Assembly (NCBI GenBank): GCA_964437735.1
Contig: CAYTID010000033.1
Coordinates: forward strand, 1 to 21,991
Length of the DNA: 21,991 nucleotides
From: CAYTID01 sp964437735
Lineage (GTDB): Bacteria > Bacteroidota > Ignavibacteria > UBA10030 > BY39
Direction of reading: 5' to 3'
The position numbers and the translations under genes were made by a program. Shown piece by piece: positions 14,301 to 21,991 of this stretch. The stretch's first letter is position 1, and each line of letters starts with the position of its first letter. Under the pieces are notes generated by a model that ran no database searches, was not told where the DNA came from, and saw only the letters and a list, made by a program, of their open reading frames with translations.

Positions 14301-15248
14301 TTAAAATCGTTTTGTAATATAGGGCATACCCCAGAACATATCCATATACGGAGCTGTATCGTCGTTCAATGAATTATACGACATCACATCAACTATCAAG
14401 TTGAACCTTCCGACCATCATAATTTGGGGAAGTCGTGATGTAAAAGATTTTTCGTAAATGCGGATATAATTTCCCGGAACGCCCGTTGTGCTAATAAGAT
14501 TCATCTTAGTCCGAACACGATGCTTGTTTTTATGATCTGTACTGTGACGCAGCATTGCGTATTCCGGATCGCCATTTTCGCTGTTGAGTGTAAGGCGAAC
14601 AGTCAGTGTAGTTCCAGGAGGAATATTGACTACACCGCCCCGAACGGGATTCAGCAGCATCCAGTATGATAACGGATTTGAAATTTGGAGTGTGTCGTTT
14701 GGGGTGATGATTTCTAACTTTGTAAAGTTGAAATCTTTTGTTGCTGTTTTTCCTTCCACCACTGTAATAGCAACAGGTTTCCAGTTTTTACGTACATCGG
14801 TATCGCGACCTATCCGTACAAATCTGACTTTTCTGTTCGTTGTTTCAATAAATGGTTTTACAACCTTTGTCGTATCATTATTTTTTATCGCTTTAATTAT
14901 CAGATTGCCGGTTATTCTTTTCGTGACAAGAACTATGGCTACCGAATCACTCTCGCGAATGACGGTGAGCGATTTGTTGATGTTTTCGATTTTACGCCCC
15001 CATCTTAAAGGGATTATCGGTTCTGCCGTTTTTAAGAATCCGTAATCGTCGTACTCGAAATTTCTTTCTAACTCATCATCCAATGTTACATCTGTTGATG
15101 CGAGGAAGTCGGCGATTTCATCCGATTCAAGAACCTGTTGTTTCAGAAAATCATCCTCTGTTACCTGAGGATTAATTATTTCATTGGAACACCCAACCAA
15201 TAATAGTGTAATTAAGAGGAATGATAATGCGATTGTTAATTTACTCAT
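14301..15248 (-). CDS. Lipoprotein of unknown function under a putative sigma54 promoter
   Basis: A 315-residue protein starting MSKLTIALSFLLITLLLVGC, a lipoprotein signal peptide with Cys20. The frame is open to 15383, but I chose the ATG at 15248 because it has AAAGGAG 7 nt upstream and gives a clean lipobox. The upstream ATG would also leave almost no leader from the predicted transcription start (about 15389). The mature protein begins with an acidic region (about residues 25-70) and continues as a likely beta-rich domain with no family I know. It stands alone between the sigma54 promoter and a terminator, so it may be a main output of the neighbouring CHASE2 regulator. Confidence 0.65.
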   Translation of the reverse strand: MSKLTIALSFLLITLLLVGCSNEIINPQVTEDDFLKQQVLESDEIADFLASTDVTLDDELERNFEYDDYGFLKTAEPIIPLRWGRKIENINKSLTVIRESDSVAIVLVTKRITGNLIIKAIKNNDTTKVVKPFIETTNRKVRFVRIGRDTDVRKNWKPVAITVVEGKTATKDFNFTKLEIITPNDTLQISNPLSYWMLLNPVRGGVVNIPPGTTLTVRLTLNSENGDPEYAMLRHSTDHKNKHRVRTKMNLISTTGVPGNYIRIYEKSFTSRLPQIMMVGRFNLIVDVMSYNSLNDDTAPYMDMFWGMPYITKRF

Positions 15249-15399
15249 TGTTTTACTCCTTTTGTTTTTGATGTTATAAACTTTGCCACCCCGTTGTTTC
15301 TCCCCACATGCCTTGTTAATTTTGTTTAAATTTATCGTGGACAACAGGGTGGACTTAAATTCTATATTACTGTTTGTTTTCATATCTGTTTAGAATAAA

Positions 15400-15415
15400 G
15401 CCAAACAATGTGCCA
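15400..15415 (-). promoter_or_regulatory. Putative sigma54 (-24/-12) promoter
   Basis: Minus strand TGGCAC (15415-15410), 5 nt, then TTGG (15404-15401). The consensus is TGGCAC-N5-TTGC, so only the last base differs and spacing is exact. It predicts a start near 15389 and a leader of about 141 nt to the ATG at 15248. Placement between a sigma54 activator gene and the next gene supports it. Confidence 0.75.
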
Positions 15416-15517
15416 AAGAAGTATAATTCCTTAGATATTTTTAAAACACTCGTAAATTCTTCATATTCAAGTGTTAAATTAAATAGTGCTTAAAATATTA
15501 GAATTATGTCAGAAAAA

Positions 15518-15551
15518 AAACTGCGGGATTTGGCAATTAAACTGCGGGATT
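15518..15551 (-). promoter_or_regulatory. Two 13-bp direct repeats, candidate enhancer sites for the sigma54 activator
   Basis: AAACTGCGGGATT occurs at 15518-15530 and exactly again at 15539-15551, a 21-bp period or two helical turns. They lie about 130-160 bp upstream of the predicted sigma54 start, the usual distance for activator-binding sites, and just outside the activator's own stop codon. The rest of the 323-bp gap is AT-rich leader with no RNA element I recognise. Confidence 0.7.
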
Positions 15552-15571
15552 ATTGTTTTCCTTCAATCTGA

Positions 15572-18196
15572 TTAGATTTTGAACGTACCTTTATGGTATT
15601 CGATAATTACAGTTTCCAGACTTCTGTGAAATTTTTGGGGTAGATTTTTAAATTTTGGTCTACTTTTTTTTAAGTTATTCTCGGGAGATTGACTTTTTTC
15701 TACAAATTCCAAGGCATTAGCAAGGTATTCAACAACTTTTTTTTCAACTTTTTTAATTGTTTTGGAATCGTTAGAATTTGCAATAATACTGATTGTTTTA
15801 TCTATATCATAATTATTTTTGATGATTTCCTGAAAACAATAGCCCCTGAAATGTTCAGCGACAGTTCCTCTGTTAATCTCCAATTCTTTTGCCGTTTCGG
15901 AAATAGAATTGAATGAAAACTCTTTCATGCGCAAAGACTCAATTATTTGTTCTTCGATATTTATATCTTTATCGGAAATATTTTTTATTTCTTCAGGCAG
16001 GTCTTTGTGGCGGATCATAATTCTTTTTTCGGAACGCGCCAATACCACTGCACGCTTAATAACCGAGTAAAGCTCTCTGATATTGCCGGGCCAGTTATGA
16101 TTTATCAATGTATTCATGACATTCGAGCTGATAGAAAAATCATTATCTTCATTCTTAAGATAATGCTCTGCGAGTACCGGAATATCGAATCCACGGTTCC
16201 TCAGAGGTGGCAAACTTACAATAAAAACACTAAGTCTGTAATACAAATCCTTCCGAAAATTTTTTAAATTAATTTCGGATGGCAAATCGCGATTAGTTGC
16301 CGCTACTACTCTGACGTTAATTTTTTTTGTTACCGTTCCGCCAACGCGTTCAAACTCTCCTTCCTGCAATATTCGCAACAGTTTTACTTGAAAGGTTTCG
16401 CTTGTTTCAGCAATTTCATCGAGGAAAATCGTTCCCCCGTCGGCAAGTTCAAAACGTCCGGGCTTATCTTTTATTGCTCCGGTAAAAGCTCCCCGCTCGT
16501 GTCCAAACAATTCACTTTCAAGAAGTGTTTCGGAGAGAGCGCCGCAATTGACTGCGATAAATGGTTTCCCTTTCCGGGTGCTGATGGTGTGAATAGCCCT
16601 TGCTACCAGTTCTTTTCCTGTTCCGCTTTCTCCAAGGATTAAAACCGGGGCATCGGTATCAGATATTTTTTTAATAAATTCAACCACCGACTTCATAGGA
16701 CCGTTTGAGTTATATATTATACCTTGAAAATTATCGATATGGAATTTCCCGGAATCGTGCAATTCATAAATTTCTAGATCTGAAGCTTCTGAAGATAAGT
16801 TATGCAACTCCTGTTTGTATTTTTGTATCTCCTCGATTAATACTGCTGTTTGTGCTGCTTCGTTTTTATTCTGAGCTTCCTTTAACTCACGTTGTAATTT
16901 GTGTAATTTTTCTTCGCGGTCTTGAAGCCTTTTAGTTATTGAACTCTTCTCGTTCTCAAGTTCAAAAACCCGTTTTCTTGTTATTTGATTCCGGAAAAAA
17001 ATAAATCCAACCGATATAAATAATTGAACGAATAAGAATTTTAGCACCGGAATTTCATAATCAAACAGACTAAAAACGATAAATGCAGTTATTATATATA
17101 TAATAATTATTGCCGCTGTGTATGAAGAACTTTCCAATTCGGTTCTGTTGAAAATTAGAAGAGTTATCAATAAGGCGGCGAATAATATAAAGGAATATTC
17201 AACATACGGATTTAGAGTTCTGAGAAAGTTTTGATTTAGCGCATTGTCTATAATAGAAGCGTGAACGGCTACGGATGGAAACTGCGCGGAGAAGGGAGTA
17301 TTGAAAAACTGACTACGTCCTTCTGCAATCACTCCAACGAGTACAATTTTATTTTTCAACATTTCAACCGGTATATCAGATATACTTCCTCGCTTTTTCA
17401 GATGATATGACTGTAAAAAATCAACTATGGGTATCGCATTGATCGAATTTACGCCGCCCGGATAGTTTATATCAACAGTCCCTGTTTTGGAATAAGGGAT
17501 TGTAATGTTTTTCGCGGGCAAATTTATTTCCACCTTGTCCCTAAATATTTTTACATCTGATTTTTTTGCATCCAGTGCTAAGCGCAGAATTTCGAAGGGG
17601 AATGAAGGAAGCGCTTCTCTTCCCATATATATGAACATAGGCAGATTTGAATCTTCCGTTAAGTTTTCATGACCGACTTTGGCTCCTGCTTCAATAAGTA
17701 ATTCAAATGGCAGACTGATGTTTTCGCCGACTAAAAAAGATGCTTGTTCTTCGGTAATATATCCGAGTGCTTCCGGAAGTCGTGATTTCAGGTTAGGCTC
17801 GGCATCTGAAATTGTTTGGAAATAACTGACAAAAACTATGTTGTTGTTATTTTTGACAACGTTGCCAAGGAGAGTATCGAGCTGTGGTCTTTCATAATTG
17901 TATTCAGCTAAAGCAATATCAAAACCGATAACCTTGGGTTCGAGCTCGTTTAACACATTTATTAATAAAGCATAGTAATCGCGTCTTGCGGGCCACCCAC
18001 CGAGCGCTTTTATGTCATCGTTGTCCAAATATAAAATTACAATTGATGAATCGAACTGGGTTTCTCCCCTAATTTTAAATTTACTTGCGAGAATACTGTC
18101 TTCTAATTTTCTGAAGGATGAGGAAAAAAACAGAGTGAATAATATCGGGAAAAAAATAATTAATACGGTTAATAATATTTTATTTTTCTTTTTCAA
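15572..18196 (-). CDS. CHASE2-domain sigma54-dependent transcriptional activator
   Basis: An 874-residue membrane sensor and enhancer-binding protein in one chain. Order: TM segment (about 7-24), extracytoplasmic CHASE2 sensor (about 30-325, with IVLVGVIAEG near its end), three TM segments (about 332-350, 361-378, 385-402), coiled coil (about 405-470), AAA+ domain (about 490-725) and Fis-type HTH (about 762-786). The AAA+ part has Walker A GESGTGKE (522-529), the GAFTGA loop that contacts sigma54 (569-574), Walker B GGTIFLDE (587-594) and NWPGNIREL. A further 90 residues follow the HTH. The start is TTG behind AAGGT, 2 nt after the EnvC-like stop. Its likely target is the promoter directly downstream. 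The signal sensed is unknown. Confidence 0.92.
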   Translation of the reverse strand: MKKKNKILLTVLIIFFPILFTLFFSSSFRKLEDSILASKFKIRGETQFDSSIVILYLDNDDIKALGGWPARRDYYALLINVLNELEPKVIGFDIALAEYNYERPQLDTLLGNVVKNNNNIVFVSYFQTISDAEPNLKSRLPEALGYITEEQASFLVGENISLPFELLIEAGAKVGHENLTEDSNLPMFIYMGREALPSFPFEILRLALDAKKSDVKIFRDKVEINLPAKNITIPYSKTGTVDINYPGGVNSINAIPIVDFLQSYHLKKRGSISDIPVEMLKNKIVLVGVIAEGRSQFFNTPFSAQFPSVAVHASIIDNALNQNFLRTLNPYVEYSFILFAALLITLLIFNRTELESSSYTAAIIIIYIITAFIVFSLFDYEIPVLKFLFVQLFISVGFIFFRNQITRKRVFELENEKSSITKRLQDREEKLHKLQRELKEAQNKNEAAQTAVLIEEIQKYKQELHNLSSEASDLEIYELHDSGKFHIDNFQGIIYNSNGPMKSVVEFIKKISDTDAPVLILGESGTGKELVARAIHTISTRKGKPFIAVNCGALSETLLESELFGHERGAFTGAIKDKPGRFELADGGTIFLDEIAETSETFQVKLLRILQEGEFERVGGTVTKKINVRVVAATNRDLPSEINLKNFRKDLYYRLSVFIVSLPPLRNRGFDIPVLAEHYLKNEDNDFSISSNVMNTLINHNWPGNIRELYSVIKRAVVLARSEKRIMIRHKDLPEEIKNISDKDINIEEQIIESLRMKEFSFNSISETAKELEINRGTVAEHFRGYCFQEIIKNNYDIDKTISIIANSNDSKTIKKVEKKVVEYLANALEFVEKSQSPENNLKKSRPKFKNLPQKFHRSLETVIIEYHKGTFKI

Positions 18197-18198
18197 TT

Positions 18199-19404
18199 TT
18201 ACCTTTTTGTGAGGCGTTGCGGGGATAGCCAGAGTTCGGGATCCTGTTTATCGCGGTCTTTCCACACTTCAAAGTGAACCATAGACCCATTTAATGATTC
18301 ACCGCTCTTGCCTATGTTATTTCCCTCTTTGATTTTTTCCCCTTCATTTACCTGAATATCTGAAAGATGCGCATATACCGTACGATATCCGTTGAAGTGA
18401 TTAATAATAACAAGGTTGCCAAAAGATGGAAGCCACCAGATTGTTGATACAATCCCGTCGGCGATAGAAAAAACTTCGGTTCCGGGAGGAACGGAGATAT
18501 CTATGCCGGTATTTTGTGTAATTGTTTTCAGAACGGGGTGCTGTTGATTGCCGAAACGAGTGACAACTCTACCTTTTGTTACAGGCCAGGGAAGTTTGCC
18601 CCTGCGTTTTTCAAAATGCCCTCCATCGCGCGAATACGCTGCTGATAATTCTTCATATTCAGGAGTCTGACTTTTGGCTTTTTCCAATTCTATCAATTTG
18701 GAGATTAGGTTTTGAAGGTCTGCAGCCGATTGTTTCCGCCGTTTTAATTCCTGAGCGTAACTGTTCTTGTCGCGGCGTATCTCGTCGAGCGCTTTCTTAC
18801 GCGAAAGAGTATTGCTAATTATTTTTTCCTGCTCCTGCGATTTTTCCTTGATAACAATTCTTTGTTCCGATAATTGTTTTTCAAAAAGCGTTCTTTGTTT
18901 ATCCAGCTCATCGTGTTTTATTCCTATCTTCTCAATATCTCTTACACGCTGCTCGGAAAATTTTTTCAGATATACGCTTCGTATGTAGAACTGATTCAGT
19001 GATTCTGAACCGATTAATAATTCCAGGTCAAAAGTACGACCGCGTCTGTAAGCAATAGCTACAAATTTTGAATATTGTGTCTTTATGAAATCAACCTGTT
19101 TTTCAAGCTCATTAATTTTGGACTTCGTTTTTTTAATTTCATTTTCCAGAGTATATTCTTTCGTGTGGAGTTGGTCGACTAACTTTCTCAGTAAATTCAG
19201 TTTTTTATCGTAAGTATCGATTAACTCAAGCGTAGATTTTTCGCTCTTAACTTTTTGCTTGAGCTTAGTCTCCCATTCGTTGATGTCCTTCCTGATTTTA
19301 TCCAGTTCTGTCTGCTTCGTTTTTATTTCGTTGTCAGTTTGACCGAACGTAAGCATGTGCGTAAAAAATATCAGCGATATTATTAATAACGACCATCTCA
19401 TCAT
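18199..19404 (-). CDS. EnvC-like murein hydrolase activator (coiled coil plus degenerate LytM)
   Basis: About 401 residues from the ATG at 19404. A signal peptide (about 1-21, ending LTFGQ) leads into a long heptad-rich coiled coil (about 22-270) and a C-terminal LytM/M23 domain (about 290-395). Active M23 peptidases need HxGxD and HxH zinc ligands. Here the first motif reads NTGID and the last GSMVHFE, so ligands are missing while the fold motifs (GTEVFSIADG, YAHLSDI, GKSGES) remain. This is the pattern of EnvC/NlpD-type activators that switch on cell-wall amidases. The alternative ATG at 19446 would overlap the upstream gene and put polar residues before the signal peptide. It lies between a LolB-like gene and the CHASE2 activator. 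Confidence 0.83.
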   Translation of the reverse strand: MMRWSLLIISLIFFTHMLTFGQTDNEIKTKQTELDKIRKDINEWETKLKQKVKSEKSTLELIDTYDKKLNLLRKLVDQLHTKEYTLENEIKKTKSKINELEKQVDFIKTQYSKFVAIAYRRGRTFDLELLIGSESLNQFYIRSVYLKKFSEQRVRDIEKIGIKHDELDKQRTLFEKQLSEQRIVIKEKSQEQEKIISNTLSRKKALDEIRRDKNSYAQELKRRKQSAADLQNLISKLIELEKAKSQTPEYEELSAAYSRDGGHFEKRRGKLPWPVTKGRVVTRFGNQQHPVLKTITQNTGIDISVPPGTEVFSIADGIVSTIWWLPSFGNLVIINHFNGYRTVYAHLSDIQVNEGEKIKEGNNIGKSGESLNGSMVHFEVWKDRDKQDPELWLSPQRLTKR

Positions 19405-19414
19405 TTTAAAATCA

Positions 19415-20161
19415 TTATTCAAAATTGTCGGGAATATTAATAGCACAATTTACCGGACTGTTTAATTTAATATCATCATAAGCAATTGTCAAACTGCGCT
19501 TTTGCTTTGGGAAAATTATTCTTATAAAATGCGGAGTTGTAGTTTCACCGGTTTTTTCAAAATAATCGGCAGTTAATTCAAAAACGGAATTTCCTGCCGC
19601 ATCACTTTCCCTGTAATGTGTTATGCTGCCGTTTAAGGTATTTATTCTAAGCTCCCTTTCGGGATTTTCGCTCCGGAAAATGTAATTACTTCCGGATTCT
19701 TCAAATCCGTATTTTTCAAACTGTTCAAAACTAACAGGATAAGACCCTGTTAATATGTAAATGATGTCGTCGAAATCGAATGGGAGATTAATAATTGATT
19801 CGATTGATCTTTTGTCGGTATGCCCGCGTTGGATTTTGTTCTCAACATTATTGACAAACACAAAATTTTTTCGTGTCAGCATGAGGCTTCCGACGGATAT
19901 TCCAAAGGGACCTTTTAATTGTACCAGCAAGGAATCGGGTTTTTTAATAAAAGCTTTGAATTTCGTGCTATTAATTAATTCGGGAGATTCGATTGTAAGC
20001 GCGCCGCTGCCGGAAAAAGTGTTGATTTTGTCGGTCCGGCTTTGTAGTAAGTTATTCAATGCAGTAAAATCTGTAATCTTTAGTTTTGTAAATTCCTTTG
20101 CTGGTGAGCAAGAATTTAAAGAAACGATTACAATAAGGATTATTGCGAGAACAGGTTTCAC
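19415..20161 (-). CDS. LolB-like lipoprotein, DUF4292 family
   Basis: A 248-residue lipoprotein (signal peptide ending VSLNSC, Cys18). The mature part has the layout of the LolB/DUF4292 fold: TFSGSGALTIESPE (about 48-61), FKAFIKKPDSLLVQLKGPFGISVGSLMLT with the long strands of an open barrel, and FVFVNNVENKIQRG. Such proteins receive or insert lipoproteins at the outer membrane. The order TPR gene, DUF4292 gene, M23/EnvC-like gene is one I know from Bacteroidota genomes. It starts at GTG 20161 behind GGGAGG and overlaps the TPR stop as GTGA. It probably serves lipoprotein trafficking; this rests on family resemblance. Confidence 0.8.
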   Translation of the reverse strand: MKPVLAIILIVIVSLNSCSPAKEFTKLKITDFTALNNLLQSRTDKINTFSGSGALTIESPELINSTKFKAFIKKPDSLLVQLKGPFGISVGSLMLTRKNFVFVNNVENKIQRGHTDKRSIESIINLPFDFDDIIYILTGSYPVSFEQFEKYGFEESGSNYIFRSENPERELRINTLNGSITHYRESDAAGNSVFELTADYFEKTGETTTPHFIRIIFPKQKRSLTIAYDDIKLNSPVNCAINIPDNFE

Positions 20162-21852
20162 AATCCTCCCTTATTAATCTTTTCTTGTAAGGGCTTATTA
20201 TCTGAATTTTGTTCGAGGGCTTTTTTCCAATATTCAAGAGCTTTTGATTGTTCATCCAATTTAAAATATACATCGCCCATATGCTCAAGAACTTCCGCGC
20301 TGACGTCTCCTTCCTTAATTGCGTCATTAATATAATTTTCTGCCTGCTTATAATCGCCGAGCATGAAATAAACCCATCCGATTGTATCGAGATAAGATGA
20401 ATTTTTCGGTTGTTGACGAATAGCTTCTTTTGCCATTAGTAAGGCTCTGTCTAATTGAATCCCTCGAACGCTCAAACTGTAAGCGAAATTATTTAGAAGT
20501 AAATGACTTTCGGGATAGAGCCGAAGACCATTTTCATATAAAGAATCTGAAATTGTATGTCGGTTTAGATCGTCGTACACCATTGCTAAAGCGCTCATAG
20601 CGTCCAGGTTTGTTGTATCAATCCGCAATGCTGCAGTAAGCGCGAGCGATGCGCTATCGAGCATATTATTTCTCTGATAAGAGATTCCGAGTATAAAGTG
20701 TATGCGAAAATCAGTTGAAACAAATTTTTTGGCAGTTTCCAGAACGGAAATTACCTTAACATAGTTTTTGCTGTCATAATAAGTAGAAGCTAAGTATACC
20801 CAGGCATCCGGGTTTGTATTATTGAGTTCCGTAACTTTTGTATAATTTGAAATTGCAGCGGAATCTTGTTTGTTAATTGACGATAAAATACCCAAGAACC
20901 AGTAAGGCCGCCAATCATCGGGATATTGTTGTCTGATATTTTCAAAAAGAGTAATAGCAAAAGGGGCTATCGAAGAATCTTTCTGTAAAAACGCGAGAAA
21001 TATTTGTCCGAATTTCAATTGATCGTCTATTGAAACAACCTCTCCGCTCAGAACTTTGTCCAATTGCTCTGATGCATTTATGTAATCTTTCTCTATCAGA
21101 TATATATGAGTCATTGCCGCGCGTGATTCAATGTCGGAAGGATATAATTCGATAATCTCTGAATATAAAATAAGGGCAGAATCATTTTTTCCTGTCGATA
21201 AATAATATTCAGCGATAGTTTTTTTAATTTCGATATTCGCAGGATCGAATTTTAATACAATTTTCAAAGCATCAATTGCTTTTTCGTTTTTACCTGATAT
21301 TCTGTAAAGTTCTGCCATTTGCAGCGAAACATCTAAACTCGGTCCAAAACGATTTACTATATCCTGATAAATGTCGAGCGCTTTCAAAGGTTTTTTTAAC
21401 TGGTTTAATCGTGCAAGCGTAAACCAGGCATTGAAATTATTTGAATCGAGTTTTATTACTTCATTATAAGCGCCGATTGCATTTTCAAAATCTCCTGAAT
21501 TTATAAAAATCTCGGCGGCATTTAGCCTGTAATTTAAATTTTTCGGCTCGAGCTGAATAGCGTTTTGCGCGGCTTGTGCTGCAAGGGCGAATTTTTTTAG
21601 CGCAAAATAATCGCGCGATAAAGCGTAGTAAATGGCAGCGTTTTTATCGTAAAGCAAAGCTTCCTGATATTCAAGTATAGCATTGATATAATCTTCCTTT
21701 AAATCGAATACATTACCGTTTACAAAATGCTCAAGCGCCTTTTCGCGGTTGATAGTTTTCGACGGTTCAGATCCGGTTTTAATTTGCTGCTTATTTGCAG
21801 CGCATCCTCCGAAGATTAGAACTGTGACTAAAAAAAATAGTAAGTATTTCAT
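20158..21852 (-). CDS. TPR-repeat lipoprotein
   Basis: About 564 residues from the ATG at 21852; another in-frame ATG at 21861 adds only MII. The N-terminus MKYLLFFLVTVLIFGGC is a lipoprotein signal peptide (Cys17). Nearly all the rest is tandem TPR units, for example DYINAILEYQEALLYDKNAA, GDFENAIGAYNEVIKLDSNN, and at the end GDYKQAENYINDAIKEG and DEQSKALEYWKKALEQNSDN. It is probably anchored to the outer membrane on the periplasmic side as an assembly scaffold. It is the first gene of the operon with the LolB-like, EnvC-like and CHASE2 genes. Neither start has a good Shine-Dalgarno sequence. Confidence 0.82.
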   Translation of the reverse strand: MKYLLFFLVTVLIFGGCAANKQQIKTGSEPSKTINREKALEHFVNGNVFDLKEDYINAILEYQEALLYDKNAAIYYALSRDYFALKKFALAAQAAQNAIQLEPKNLNYRLNAAEIFINSGDFENAIGAYNEVIKLDSNNFNAWFTLARLNQLKKPLKALDIYQDIVNRFGPSLDVSLQMAELYRISGKNEKAIDALKIVLKFDPANIEIKKTIAEYYLSTGKNDSALILYSEIIELYPSDIESRAAMTHIYLIEKDYINASEQLDKVLSGEVVSIDDQLKFGQIFLAFLQKDSSIAPFAITLFENIRQQYPDDWRPYWFLGILSSINKQDSAAISNYTKVTELNNTNPDAWVYLASTYYDSKNYVKVISVLETAKKFVSTDFRIHFILGISYQRNNMLDSASLALTAALRIDTTNLDAMSALAMVYDDLNRHTISDSLYENGLRLYPESHLLLNNFAYSLSVRGIQLDRALLMAKEAIRQQPKNSSYLDTIGWVYFMLGDYKQAENYINDAIKEGDVSAEVLEHMGDVYFKLDEQSKALEYWKKALEQNSDNKPLQEKINKGGL

Positions 21853-21913
21853 AATAATCATTTAAAATATATCAAAACGGGCAGTGAATAACAAGATATG
21901 AAAACGGAATAAT

Positions 21914-21942
21914 TTGACTTTGTATATTATCTTTTCTAAATT
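21914..21942 (+). promoter_or_regulatory. Possible sigma70-type promoter of the gene at the right edge
   Basis: TTGACT (21914-21919), 17 nt, TAAATT (21937-21942) on the plus strand, about 40 nt before the start codon at 21986. The -35 is near consensus and the -10 matches four of six positions. The region is AT-rich, so chance is possible. Confidence 0.4.
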
Positions 21943-21985
21943 TATTCAAATTAAGTTAAAGATAAATCCGATAAAAGGAGGATGT

Positions 21986-21991
21986 ATGATA
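21986..21991 (+). CDS. Start of a divergent gene, cut by the window end
   Basis: An ATG at 21986 follows AAGGAGG with suitable spacing; only two codons (Met-Ile) are inside the window. It is transcribed away from the TPR lipoprotein gene, so 21853-21985 is a shared divergent control region. The product cannot be told. Confidence 0.6.

Noticed and set aside
15246..15383. Longer lipoprotein start at 15383
   Set aside because: It adds 45 polar residues before a perfect lipoprotein signal peptide, and would begin about 6 nt after the predicted transcription start. The ATG at 15248 has a good Shine-Dalgarno sequence.
15531..15545. Plus-strand TGGCAA-N5-CTGC resembling a sigma54 promoter inside the direct repeats
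   Set aside because: It would transcribe into the antisense of the activator gene, and its -12 half is part of the repeat. Chance overlap is more likely.
18199..19404. Active M23 metallopeptidase
   Set aside because: The HxGxD and HxH zinc-binding motifs have lost ligands (NTGID, MVHFE), so an activator role fits better.
1..21991. CRISPR array, tRNA, rRNA or transposase-bearing insertion sequence
   Set aside because: No regularly spaced direct repeats with unique spacers, no tRNA/rRNA-like sequence and no transposase frame were seen.

Overview
The window joins two different kinds of DNA. Positions about 7140-21991 look like core chromosome of a Bacteroidota/Chlorobiota-type (FCB group) Gram-negative bacterium, possibly Ignavibacteria-like. 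Evidence: a DUF4292/LolB-like lipoprotein beside an EnvC-like protein, a PorV/UPF0164-like outer-membrane barrel, several TPR secretory proteins, many lipoboxes, AT-rich coding, and Shine-Dalgarno-led GTG/TTG starts. The phylum assignment is inference; no rRNA or marker gene is present. Positions 1 to about 7000 are a higher-GC accessory island of defence genes.

Island (all genes on the minus strand, read from 7000 down): a type II-like restriction endonuclease and N6-adenine methyltransferase pair (6913-4431); a strongly folded 450-bp stretch; a XerD/IntI-like tyrosine recombinase with an in-frame stop near its 5' end (3981-3115); an orphan HSDR_N plus Mrr_N-type nuclease (3024-1966); and a DarT1-type toxin with a NADAR antitoxin (1780-231). 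The last two units are built like integron gene cassettes. Each starts at a GTTRRRY-like core and ends in an attC-like site (1815-1946 and 49-265). The two sites share a detailed architecture: a 12-bp outer stem, 1-nt and 4-nt spacers to the core boxes, an inner stem 3 nt away, and a conserved one-sided segment of about 40 nt. Each cassette's ends are also inverted repeats of about 21 bp, well beyond the usual 7-bp core. The recombinase lacks the insert typical of IntI. Together these suggest an unusual integron-like system carrying anti-phage functions.

Chromosomal part: a tightly packed operon runs TPR lipoprotein (21861-20158), LolB-like lipoprotein (20161-19415), EnvC-like coiled coil/LytM protein (19404-18199) and a CHASE2 sigma54 activator (18196-15572). 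Just after the activator lie two 13-bp direct repeats spaced 21 bp apart (15518-15551), a near-consensus sigma54 -24/-12 promoter (15415-15400), a lipoprotein gene (15248-14301) and a terminator. Next come a second lipoprotein (14207-13329), a barrel-plus-transglutaminase fusion (13317-11296) and a FecR-domain protein (11284-10586). After a gap with two 55-bp repeats come a TPR protein and a secreted amidotransferase-like protein that overlap by 4 nt (10292-7141). The set reads as an envelope sensing, assembly and remodelling locus. A divergent gene starts at the right edge (ATG at 21986).
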